DNA of 64,000 bases from DSBG01 sp049975365. GTDB taxonomy: Bacteria > Desulfobacterota > Desulfomonilia > UBA1062. Within the stretch, counting starts at the first letter, position 1. Every line of letters starts with the position of its first letter. The notes beneath the pieces are model-generated. The model was not told the origin of the DNA. It did no database searches and saw only the letters and a list, made by a program, of their open reading frames with translations. This document shows, one piece after another, positions 1-8,844 of this stretch. A program made the translations under genes and the position numbers. The stretch is from contig JBNGDS010000006.1 of the NCBI GenBank assembly GCA_049975365.1, positions 5,010 to 69,009 on the forward strand. The letters are read 5' to 3'.

Positions 1-1
1 C

Positions 2-2938
2 GGGGATCCCGGATTTTCAGGAATACAGGGCTATCTTGAGAACGACCCGGATGGACTCAAGCTCTTTCAGCTCTCCCGGGTCCTGGCTGATACCTTCGAT
101 CAGTACATGATCTTCCGGCCGGATTTGATCCTCGATTGGGAGAAGGGCAGGGCCTCTCATGTTCCAGATCACGCACAGGAAGAATACTGGCAGTCCTGCC
201 TGTGGAGAGATCTGGCCCGACATACCACAGGATTTCACCGAGCCCGTCTCCGGATGGCATTTCTCCAGGCACTGGACTCCTGTGATCCGGGCAAGCTGCC
301 GGAGCGGATATCCGTATTTGGGATTTCTTATCTGCCCAGGTTTCATCTGGATATCTTCGGTGCACTCTCACATGTGACGCACGTGTACCTCTTCCTCATG
401 AACCCCTGCAGTGAATTCTGGTCCCATATCCGATCGCGCAATCAGATCTCCAGGATGAAACGCTCGACCGGTCATCAGGTCGGTAATGACCTTCATCTCG
501 AGCAGGGGAATCCTCTCCTCGCCGCCCTTGGCTCTCTGGGAAGGGACTTCTTCGATATCATCCTGGAGCAGGATTTCGAAGGGTGTGAATGGTACAGCCC
601 GACAGGCCTTGATACGATGCTCGGATGCGTACAGGATGACATCCTCGAGTTGAAGGATCCTCATGATACAGGCAAGCGGGAGGTGAGGGACACGGACAGA
701 TCAATTCAGGTTCATTCCTGCCACAGCCCCATGCGAGAGGTGGAGGTCCTGTTTGATTCTCTGTTGAGTCTGTTCGAAGAGACCCCTGACTTGAGGCCTG
801 AGGAAATCCTGGTGATGGCACCGGATATAGAGACCTATGCACCTCTGGTTCACGCGGTCTTCGATCTCCCCCGGAGTGACCAGTGTTTCATTCCGTTCAG
901 CATTGCGGACCGTTCATTCAGGAGATTGAACGAGATCACCGACACCTTTCTGTCCCTCCTCGAACTCCCGGGGAGCCGGTATGAGGCATCAAGGGTATTC
1001 TCGATCCTGGAGGCCGGTTCGGTCAGAAAAAAATTCTCCCTCGATGAGGAAGACCTCGCACTGATCCAGACGTGGATCAGTGATGCGAACATCAGGTGGG
1101 GGCGCAGGAACCAGAGTGGCGATGACAGCACCTCGCCCGGCCCCGAACAGAATACCTGGGAGTGGGGCATCAGAAGACTGCTCCTGGGGTACGCAATGCC
1201 GACTTCAAGGACAGGGCTCTTTGAGGAGATTCTTCCCTCAGGTGACATCCAGGGCGAGGATTCACTCGTCCTGGGACATTTTCTCGACTATGTGCAGACC
1301 CTCTTTTCATTCACGAGTTCCATGAAGCATGCACGGCCGCTGAAGGACTGGTCGAGAACCCTCATGGACATGGTCGATGCATTCTTTGCGGAAGATGAAG
1401 CTCCCCATGAAACGCTGCACACCCTCAGAGCATCGCTGGGAAATCTTGCCAGGGCACAGGACATTTCCTGTTTTTCAGACATCCTTTCCCTGGAAGTGAT
1501 CAGAAGCTGTCTGAAAGACTGCCTGGAGAGGTCCCGGGAGGGGACGGGATTCATATCACGAGGGGTGACATTCTGTTCCATGCTGCCCATGCGCAGTATC
1601 CCGTTCAGGGTTATCTGGCTGCTGGGAATGAATCACTCGAGCTACCCGAGACAGGCTCGTCGGACAGGATTCGATCTCATATCAGCGTTTCCGAACAGAG
1701 GGGACAGGTCGAAGCGTGACGATGATCTCTATATCTTCCTGGAGGCCATGCTGTCAGCTCGAGATGTCTTCTGCATGAGCTACACTGGGCAGGGCCTTCA
1801 CGACAATGCATCGATACCACCATCAGTGGTCGTCAGCACGCTCGTGGAATATCTTGAGAGCTCTTTTCAGGTTCACGAGGGAAAGGGAATACAGGACCGC
1901 GTGGTAAAAAGACACCCGCTTCAGGCATTCAACCCGAGATACTTCACAGGCGAGCAGGGGTTATTCAGCTACTCCACGGAAAATGCACGGGCAGCCATGA
2001 GCATCATTCGTGCCGGGAGAGAGCCGAGGGATTTCGGGGTGCACGCTCTCAGGGAGCCTGGCCCCGGGTGGAAGATCCTGGATATCGAGAGCTTGTCCGC
2101 ATTCTTCAGGAATCCTGCACAGTACCTGCTGCGAAACAGACTCGGCCTTACCGTGATTGAAGGCACGAGAACTCTCCTGGACAGGGAACCTTTCGAGATC
2201 GATTCGCTCCAGGCCTATCAGCTGAGGAGTATCCTCATTGAGGATGAACTGAACGGGATAGATCACGAAGAAACGCGGAAACGGCTCATGGCTGAAGGTG
2301 TGCTCCCACACGGACCCATGGGAGAAAGTGACCTGGATGAGCTTTCGCAGGACATACAATCCCAGGCGAGAACCATCCGAAAACTCACGTATGGTCTCAA
2401 ACCGCACTACGCAGACATCGAGTTCACGTGGGGAGATTTTCTCGTCAAGGGCCCCATCGCCCTCCAGGGAGAGCGAACCATTGTTGCCTACAGGCCGGGT
2501 CTCCTGTCCGGCAACGATCTTGTCCGAATCTGGATCGCGCACCTCCTGGTGTGCGCCGCGAGTGAGGATTCGCAGGCACAAAGTCATCACGTGGCACGTG
2601 ACACCCTCGTCAGCTTCGATTCCGTACCCAATGCCAGGGGCATCATCGGAGACCTTCTCGCGATCTACTGGTCAGGATTGTGCAGACCCAGCCACTTCTT
2701 CCCCCAGAGCTCGTGGAAATTCTCTTCTTCACCGAAGACCGGAGACAGGACCCAAGAAGATCGCCTCAAGGCAGCACGAGCAGCATGGGAGGGTAGCTAT
2801 GCCCTTCGTCCAGAAAGCGATGACATCTACTACCGCATCTGTTTTGGGGGAGTCGATCCCCTCGATGACGAGTTCATGATGAACTCGGAGAACGTGTTCG
2901 GGCCATTGCTGGAACACGCCCGACTGGAGAAACTGTGA
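2..2938 (+). CDS. recC: RecBCD exonuclease V subunit gamma, RecC (5' truncated)
   Basis: RecC recognises Chi and splits the strands ahead of RecB and RecD in the RecBCD helicase-nuclease that processes double-strand breaks. The reading frame is open from the first bases of the window. The codons before the first internal ATG (107) already match the family: a segment reading ADTFDQYMIFRPD, typical of the RecC N-terminal helicase-like domain, lies just before and over it. About 978 residues are visible against roughly 1,100 in E. coli, so only about the first hundred residues are missing. The segment with WLLGMNHSSYPR and the FDLI that follows fits the second inactivated helicase domain. The stop codon overlaps the GTG start of recB, so the subunits are probably translationally coupled. 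No catalytic Walker residues are expected. The position directly before recB and recD makes the call firm. Confidence 0.93.
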   Translation, partial: GDPGFSGIQGYLENDPDGLKLFQLSRVLADTFDQYMIFRPDLILDWEKGRASHVPDHAQEEYWQSCLWRDLARHTTGFHRARLRMAFLQALDSCDPGKLPERISVFGISYLPRFHLDIFGALSHVTHVYLFLMNPCSEFWSHIRSRNQISRMKRSTGHQVGNDLHLEQGNPLLAALGSLGRDFFDIILEQDFEGCEWYSPTGLDTMLGCVQDDILELKDPHDTGKREVRDTDRSIQVHSCHSPMREVEVLFDSLLSLFEETPDLRPEEILVMAPDIETYAPLVHAVFDLPRSDQCFIPFSIADRSFRRLNEITDTFLSLLELPGSRYEASRVFSILEAGSVRKKFSLDEEDLALIQTWISDANIRWGRRNQSGDDSTSPGPEQNTWEWGIRRLLLGYAMPTSRTGLFEEILPSGDIQGEDSLVLGHFLDYVQTLFSFTSSMKHARPLKDWSRTLMDMVDAFFAEDEAPHETLHTLRASLGNLARAQDISCFSDILSLEVIRSCLKDCLERSREGTGFISRGVTFCSMLPMRSIPFRVIWLLGMNHSSYPRQARRTGFDLISAFPNRGDRSKRDDDLYIFLEAMLSARDVFCMSYTGQGLHDNASIPPSVVVSTLVEYLESSFQVHEGKGIQDRVVKRHPLQAFNPRYFTGEQGLFSYSTENARAAMSIIRAGREPRDFGVHALREPGPGWKILDIESLSAFFRNPAQYLLRNRLGLTVIEGTRTLLDREPFEIDSLQAYQLRSILIEDELNGIDHEETRKRLMAEGVLPHGPMGESDLDELSQDIQSQARTIRKLTYGLKPHYADIEFTWGDFLVKGPIALQGERTIVAYRPGLLSGNDLVRIWIAHLLVCAASEDSQAQSHHVARDTLVSFDSVPNARGIIGDLLAIYWSGLCRPSHFFPQSSWKFSSSPKTGDRTQEDRLKAARAAWEGSYALRPESDDIYYRICFGGVDPLDDEFMMNSENVFGPLLEHARLEKL

Positions 2939-5900
2939 ACAGCACTCATCTGTTGAACATCTCCCTCGAAGGAATCCACCTCATCGAGGCAAGTGCAGGC
3001 ACAGGCAAGACATACACCCTCACGTCCCTCTACCTCAGATATCTCCTTGAACATGAGCTCAGTGTTGATCAGATCCTTGTTGTCACCTACACCGTTCCGG
3101 CAACCGATGAGTTGAGAGAACGGATTCGTGCCAGGATACGCTGTGCCATTGACGCGTTCTCCGAAAGTTCCTGTGATGATGAATTCATTTGCTGCCTGAA
3201 AGGATCCGGGAAAGATCTCTCCAGATCAGCCATGCTTCTGACCGATGCCCTGCATCGCTTCGACGAGGCGGCCATTTTCACCATTCACGGGTTTTGCCAG
3301 AGAATGCTCAACGACATGGCATTCGAGAGCGGAAGCCCTTTTACGAGTGAACTCATCACCGATCAGTCGGAGATCCTTCTCCAGGTCATAGACGATTTTT
3401 TCAGGCAGCACGTTTTGAAGCAGTCAAACCCCGAGTTCATTCGCTATGCGCGAAACAAGGGGGTCACCCCTGAGGGTCTCCTCGCTCTTGTACGGCGGGT
3501 TCCGCTTCACGCCTCCATCACGCCCGATGGTGAGAAACCGGATATCGAAGCAGCGTGTTCCCGGTACAGACACACGTTCGAACAGGTACAGCAGTGCTGG
3601 AATTCAGACCGTGAAGAAATCTTGAACCTCCTGTCGTCGAACTCCGGCCTGAAACGCTCCATCTACAAGCAATCATCAATTGCGACCTGGGGCAGTCAGA
3701 TGGATGAGTTCATATCATCCCGGGGCAGAACCCTGCCGCTGTTCCCCCACTTCGATCGATTCACCACCTCAAAGATCAGATCCTCTCTCAAGATGGGATT
3801 CAGCGCACCGGAACACAGATTCTTCTCTTTGGGCGACGAGCTCATGGAAAGAGCTCACGAGTTCGTCGCCGCCATGGATGATGGCATCACCTGGCTGAAG
3901 CGGGAGCTCTTCCGGTTCGTGGACGCGGAACTCCCCGGGAGAAAGGAAAAAAACGGACTGATCCATTTCGACGATCTGCTCCTGAAGATGAGGAACGCAC
4001 TCCGATCCGAGAGTGGAGGGCATCTGGCACGCGCGGTCCGGAAACAGGTGAAGGCTGCACTGATCGATGAATTTCAGGACACGGATCCGATCCAGTACGA
4101 GATATTCAGGGCACTCTTCCCTTCGGGCCCCCTGTTTCTGATCGGTGATCCGAAGCAGGCGATCTACAGCTTCAGGGGTGCCGACATCTTCACCTACCTC
4201 GAGGCATCGCGGGCCATACCGGCTGGCAACAGTCACACCCTCACGGAGAACTACAGGAGTGATCCGGGTCTGATCCGGGCAACGAATACACTCTTTTCAT
4301 CATGCAGGGGCCCTTTCATATTTCAGGAGATCGGCTTTGAGCCAGTGACCCCCGCGCTCAAAGAAGACAGGGAAATTCTCCGGGATGGAGAGAACTCCCC
4401 GTTCACCGTCTGGTTTTTCCGGTCAGGCTCAGAGAGGCCCATGTCCAAATCCGATGGTGAGGGCATCGTGACAGAGGCCATGGTGTGTGAGATATCCCGA
4501 CTTCTCAACAAGGGACATCTCGGTCAGCTCCGTATCGGTCAGTGCCCGCTGAAACCACGAAACATCGCCATTCTCGTGCGGGAAAACCGGCAGGCGCGGA
4601 TGATCCGTGATATCCTTCGAACCCACGAGATCCCCTGTGTGATTCTGAGCGATGAAAATATCTTCGACAGCCCCGAATCGCTCGACATGGAGCTGGTTCT
4701 GAAAGCCATCTCACAGCCGTTTTCCGAGGGACTCATCAGGACCGCCCTTGCGACCCCCATCCTGGGATTCACCGCGCATGACATCGATGCGCTCATGGAG
4801 AATGAGCACATCTGGGAGCAGTGGATCATCAGGTTCAGGACCTGTCATGAAGTCTGGCGCTCAAGAGGATTCATCTCCATGTTCAGGAGATTCATTTCAG
4901 AGGTCGGTCTGAGGGAGAGGATTCTCTCCCAGCATAGGGGCGAACGCATACTCACCAATATCCTCCACCTCAGCGAGGTATTGAACCAGGCCGAGAGAGA
5001 CAGGAAACTGGGAATGCATCAGCTCCTGAAATGGCTTTCACAGCAGCGCGATCCTTCCATGCTGAGACAAGATGAACACCAGTTGAGGCTCGAGACGGAT
5101 GAGGATGCCGTCAAGGTGCTCACTGTACACAAGAGCAAAGGGCTTGAATTTCCTGTCGTGTTCTGTCCGTTTTCATGGGCGGGAACCACTCTGCGAGATG
5201 GAGAACACATGTTGTTCCACGATCCGACACATCACTGGGCACCAACCTTCGATCTCTCCTCGGCGGCTCATGATGCGCACAGGAGATATGCCTGGGAAGA
5301 AGCACTCGCAGAGAACATGAGGCTGCTCTATGTGGCCGTGACCAGGGCGAAACACAGGTGTTATCTCGTCTGGGGCAGATTCAACCAGGCTGAGACATCT
5401 TCGCTGGCACATCTCCTCCATAGCGGGCACCTCCGGCACGATTCAGAGGGGGGCCGTGTGCTCACAGCAGCTCTCGAGGATGAGGCAGTGATGATCAGGG
5501 ATCTCGAGGCGGTTGCAGACGATGCAGGAAAGGATGTCTCTCTTGAAGAGCCTCCCAGAGGGAAGCCGGAAAAGTACATCGGCCAGTCTCTGCCATCAGG
5601 GCCTGTTACACCCAGGACGTTTCGAGGGACCATTGACAGATCCTGGGGGATCGCGAGCTTCACCTCGCTGGTGACTGGCAGCACCTCTCCCCTTGAAGAG
5701 GTTGCAGACCGTGATGCACTCTCTCCCATTGCGCCGTCTTTTCCGGCTGGTTCCCCTGAACAGATCCTCGACATGTTCAGTCTCCCCAGGGGTGCGCGAA
5801 CCGGGAGACTTCTTCACCGCATTTTTGAACTCCTTGATTATCAGGCAGATGAGGACACGATCATGTCGTGCATCACCCGGGTCATGGAGGAATTCGGCTT

Positions 5901-6522
5901 CGATGAGAAATGGGACAGCGTGATCTTCACCATGGTGAAAAAGGTTCTCAGGGTTCGATTCGGAGATGTTTCACTCTCAGAGATCAGCAGTGATTCGCGA
6001 GTTGCTGAGTTGGAATTTTACGTGCCGCTCAAGAAAACCACTCCCAACACCCTGTTTGACATATTTCGGAGGTTCGACATGCACTACCCGGCCTTTCCTG
6101 AGATGATGAGGTCCCTGTCGTTCGATCCTGTCCAGGGGTATCTGAGGGGGTTCATCGATCTCGTGTTCAGCTCGAACGGCAGGTTCTTCATCGTGGACTG
6201 GAAATCGAATTTCCTGGGGGATACTGTAGAAGATTACACCGGAGAATGTCTCCAGGAAGTCATGAGGAAGGACTACTACATTCTGCAGTATCACCTCTAC
6301 ACCCTGGCGCTGGATCAGCACCTCAGGAGGACCGTGAGATCCTACTCCTACCGGGAACATGTTGCAGGCGTGTACTATGTCTTTCTTCGTGGCATCGATC
6401 CTGATTCCGGGTCCGAATACGGACTGTATTCAGTGCGGCCTGAAGAGGAGGTTATCAGCAGTCTGCGCGAGAGGCTGGTCGCAGACCCGGTGAAGACCCG
6501 GGAAGGGAATCTGTTCAGATGA
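2935..6522 (+). CDS. recB: RecBCD exonuclease V subunit beta, RecB helicase-nuclease
   Basis: RecB is the 3'-5' helicase and the only nuclease of RecBCD. The 1,195-residue length is normal. The order of motifs is complete: Walker A ASAGTGKT (residues 19-26), Walker B/DEFQD (LIDEFQDTDP), GDPKQAIYSFRGAD (motif III), TVHKSKGLEFPVVF (motif V), LYVAVTRAKH (motif VI), and the C-terminal PD-(D/E)xK nuclease with D1075 in GFIDLVF and D1088/K1090 in VDWKSN. All nuclease ligands are present, so the enzyme should cut. The start is GTG at 2935, whose last bases form the recC TGA; the gene ends in an ATGA overlap with recD. E. coli has ptrA between recC and recB; here they abut. Confidence 0.96.
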   Translation: MNSTHLLNISLEGIHLIEASAGTGKTYTLTSLYLRYLLEHELSVDQILVVTYTVPATDELRERIRARIRCAIDAFSESSCDDEFICCLKGSGKDLSRSAMLLTDALHRFDEAAIFTIHGFCQRMLNDMAFESGSPFTSELITDQSEILLQVIDDFFRQHVLKQSNPEFIRYARNKGVTPEGLLALVRRVPLHASITPDGEKPDIEAACSRYRHTFEQVQQCWNSDREEILNLLSSNSGLKRSIYKQSSIATWGSQMDEFISSRGRTLPLFPHFDRFTTSKIRSSLKMGFSAPEHRFFSLGDELMERAHEFVAAMDDGITWLKRELFRFVDAELPGRKEKNGLIHFDDLLLKMRNALRSESGGHLARAVRKQVKAALIDEFQDTDPIQYEIFRALFPSGPLFLIGDPKQAIYSFRGADIFTYLEASRAIPAGNSHTLTENYRSDPGLIRATNTLFSSCRGPFIFQEIGFEPVTPALKEDREILRDGENSPFTVWFFRSGSERPMSKSDGEGIVTEAMVCEISRLLNKGHLGQLRIGQCPLKPRNIAILVRENRQARMIRDILRTHEIPCVILSDENIFDSPESLDMELVLKAISQPFSEGLIRTALATPILGFTAHDIDALMENEHIWEQWIIRFRTCHEVWRSRGFISMFRRFISEVGLRERILSQHRGERILTNILHLSEVLNQAERDRKLGMHQLLKWLSQQRDPSMLRQDEHQLRLETDEDAVKVLTVHKSKGLEFPVVFCPFSWAGTTLRDGEHMLFHDPTHHWAPTFDLSSAAHDAHRRYAWEEALAENMRLLYVAVTRAKHRCYLVWGRFNQAETSSLAHLLHSGHLRHDSEGGRVLTAALEDEAVMIRDLEAVADDAGKDVSLEEPPRGKPEKYIGQSLPSGPVTPRTFRGTIDRSWGIASFTSLVTGSTSPLEEVADRDALSPIAPSFPAGSPEQILDMFSLPRGARTGRLLHRIFELLDYQADEDTIMSCITRVMEEFGFDEKWDSVIFTMVKKVLRVRFGDVSLSEISSDSRVAELEFYVPLKKTTPNTLFDIFRRFDMHYPAFPEMMRSLSFDPVQGYLRGFIDLVFSSNGRFFIVDWKSNFLGDTVEDYTGECLQEVMRKDYYILQYHLYTLALDQHLRRTVRSYSYREHVAGVYYVFLRGIDPDSGSEYGLYSVRPEEEVISSLRERLVADPVKTREGNLFR

Positions 6523-8345
6523 GAGACGAATTTTCCCTGAGAGCAGATGGAAAAACCCCGTTCTTCGAGTCCATCGACATCCATTTTGCGCGGTTCATGG
6601 AAGAGCTGTCGGGAACAGGCAAGGAGGTGCCCCTTGCTTCGGCGCTGGTCAGCAGGTACACGCGTGCTGGGCATATCTGTGTTGATCTCTCAGAGCTGTC
6701 AGGTGCAAGTATCGAGCATGCCGAACCTGATATCCCTGCCAGGTGTCCTGACAGTGAACACTGGATCGTATGCCTGAGGCGAAGCCCGGTTGTCGGGTTG
6801 CCCGGGGAGTCAACGCCGCTTGTTCTCGATGAGGATGGCAGGCTCTATCTTTGGAGGTACTGGGACTATGAGAAGAGGCTCGCTGACGGGCTGCGTGAAC
6901 TGAGTTCCCGTGAGTTTCCGGTGAACACAGCTCTCCTGCTGGAAGGCCTTGATGCGTTGTTCCCCTCTGAGGAGGGAGGGGAGCCCGACTGGCAGAAGAT
7001 AGCGGCTATTATTGCAGTTATCAGTGGGCTGACAGTGGTGACAGGCGGGCCGGGAACAGGAAAGACGACCGTTGTCTCGCGAATTCTCACCCTGCTGCTG
7101 GAACACAGCAGTAATACCCGCATTGCCCTGACCGCACCCACCGGCAAGGCAGCACAAAAGCTCCAGGAGTCTGTGCAATCATCTTCACAGAACCTGTCAT
7201 GTTCCGGGGATATCAGGCGCTGTATCCCCAGGGAGGCATGTACGATCCATCGCCTTCTGGGGACGGTTCCGAGTTCGACCCGTTCCCGCTATTCGCGGGA
7301 TCACCCCCTGCCCCACGATGTGATTGTGGTGGACGAAGCATCCATGGTGGCCCTTCCATTGATGTCCAGACTGGTCCAGGCTCTCAGGCCGGATGCGAGG
7401 CTGATCCTGCTCGGTGACAAGAATCAGCTCGCCTCGGTTGAAGCAGGGTACGTCCTAGGTGATATCTGTGACACGGGCAGACGTCACGGCTATTCTGAGA
7501 AACTCACCAGACGTGTGACGCATTTCGGGTGTGCGATGGACCGGCTCGAAGAAGGAAACGGCCTGCAGGATTCCATCGTCGAGCTCGAGAAAACATTCCG
7601 CTTCGCGCCCGAGAGTGGAATCTACCGGTTGAGCATCGCTGTCAATGAAGGTGATTCCCCCCGGTGCATGGACATCCTTGGGTCAGGGGATTTTCCGGAT
7701 CTCAGTTTCACTGAGTACCGCCACGGCAGAGACCTTGACAGGACTCTGCAGGAGAGTATTCTCCAGGGATACGCCCCATATCTTGCCGCCACATCGATAG
7801 AAGACATGTTCAGGTTGTTCGATTCCTTCAGAGTATTGTGTGCGCTCAGGGAAGGACCATTTGGAGTCCGCTCCATGAACTCGGTGATCGAACAGGTCCT
7901 GGTCCAGCGCAATCTTGTCTCCATCACGGGGGTTCACTACCATGGGAGGCCTGTGCTGATTACTGCCAATGACTATGCACTCCGGTTGTTCAATGGAGAT
8001 ACCGGCATTATCCTGTACGATGCAGAAGATGATGACCTGCGGGCCTTTTTCCCGATGGTCGGCGCCAGACCCAGGAAGATATCTCCCGTGAGGCTGCCGG
8101 TGCACGAGACAGCCTTTGCCATGACAGTGCACAAGAGCCAGGGGTCGGAGTATGATTCCGTCCTGCTGATTCTTCCAGACAGAGATTCTCCTGTCCTGAC
8201 AAGAGAACTCGTGTACACCGGTATCACCAGGGCGAAGAAACACCTGGAAATCCGTGCCAGAGAGGATGTCTTTTCTGTTGGTGTTTCCCGCAGGATCGAA
8301 AGGAGTTCCGGCCTGAAAGCACGGCTCTGGGGAAGAAAGGCCTGA
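6519..8345 (+). CDS. recD: RecBCD exonuclease V subunit alpha, RecD 5'-3' helicase
   Basis: RecD is the 5'-3' SF1 helicase of RecBCD and licenses nuclease activity before Chi. The 608 residues hold a small N-terminal RecB-interaction domain, Walker A GGPGTGKTT (176-184), Walker B VVDEASMV, motif III LLGDKNQLASVEAG and C-terminal AMTVHKSQGSEYD (from M535), the RecD form of motif V. GITRAKKHLEIR is motif VI. The ATG overlaps the recB stop by four bases. With recC and recB it forms a closed three-gene operon; the next + strand gene starts some 500 bases later. It resembles classical RecD rather than the stand-alone RecD2 type because of its partners and short N-terminus. Confidence 0.96.
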   Translation: MRDEFSLRADGKTPFFESIDIHFARFMEELSGTGKEVPLASALVSRYTRAGHICVDLSELSGASIEHAEPDIPARCPDSEHWIVCLRRSPVVGLPGESTPLVLDEDGRLYLWRYWDYEKRLADGLRELSSREFPVNTALLLEGLDALFPSEEGGEPDWQKIAAIIAVISGLTVVTGGPGTGKTTVVSRILTLLLEHSSNTRIALTAPTGKAAQKLQESVQSSSQNLSCSGDIRRCIPREACTIHRLLGTVPSSTRSRYSRDHPLPHDVIVVDEASMVALPLMSRLVQALRPDARLILLGDKNQLASVEAGYVLGDICDTGRRHGYSEKLTRRVTHFGCAMDRLEEGNGLQDSIVELEKTFRFAPESGIYRLSIAVNEGDSPRCMDILGSGDFPDLSFTEYRHGRDLDRTLQESILQGYAPYLAATSIEDMFRLFDSFRVLCALREGPFGVRSMNSVIEQVLVQRNLVSITGVHYHGRPVLITANDYALRLFNGDTGIILYDAEDDDLRAFFPMVGARPRKISPVRLPVHETAFAMTVHKSQGSEYDSVLLILPDRDSPVLTRELVYTGITRAKKHLEIRAREDVFSVGVSRRIERSSGLKARLWGRKA

Positions 8346-8490
8346 GTCAAGGATGAGGGGGAGTAGCCAATATTCAGTGTGATCAGAAAGCTGATTGTTG
8401 CATTGGAATGCCTCCCCGGGTAATATGAAACACAGGCCCCTTTTACAGGGTGTCTTTCATGATGATCGGAGATTATCAGCGGGGGTAGCC

Positions 8491-8598
8491 ATGAAAAAGA
8501 TACTTGGTGTCCTGGTAGGCGTTGTAGCCCTCATCACCGCAGTACTTGTCCTGGTCCACTTGAGCTGTCTCGGATACCTCGATCGAGAGAATCCATGA
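8491..8598 (+). CDS. putative 35-aa single-pass membrane peptide
   Basis: A short ORF starting MKKILGVLVG, with one strongly hydrophobic stretch (residues 4-25) and a polar tail. The start is chosen because GGGGGTAGCC sits directly upstream as a ribosome site; the frame is open further upstream to 8395, but that part reads as non-coding. It lies between recD and the large kinase on the same strand. I do not recognise it. It could be a small membrane protein, a leader peptide or chance. Confidence 0.33.
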   Translation: MKKILGVLVGVVALITAVLVLVHLSCLGYLDRENP

Positions 8599-8659
8599 TG
8601 CCATGCATGCACGGGAAGCACCGGTTCCGGAAAGGCACGTCATAACGCCCTGAGGACAG

Positions 8660-8675
8660 GCATACTGCAGTATGC
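8660..8675. repeat. perfect 16-nt palindrome GCATACTGCAGTATGC
   Basis: GCATACTGCAGTATGC is its own reverse complement. It lies 170 bases upstream of the multi-PAS kinase, in the 246-base gap after the small ORF. It could be an operator, but about one perfect 16-nt palindrome is expected by chance in a window this size. Otherwise the stretch 8346-8844 holds only an imperfect hairpin near 8425-8461 (ATGAAA...TTTCAT) and no convincing gene besides the 35-aa ORF. Confidence 0.3.
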
Positions 8676-8844
8676 GGGTGGTGCTGCGGTATACAGCTCA
8701 CGTGCACACCTCCCTCCTTTCGAGCCTGATGAAGTCGTATGTCGCAGTGTTCTCATGCATACGGAAGAACTCCAGTTTTCTCAAAAAAATGCCGTTTATA
8801 TACAGGAAGACGAAGAGTGACAGCATATACCGGGAGATGGAGTA

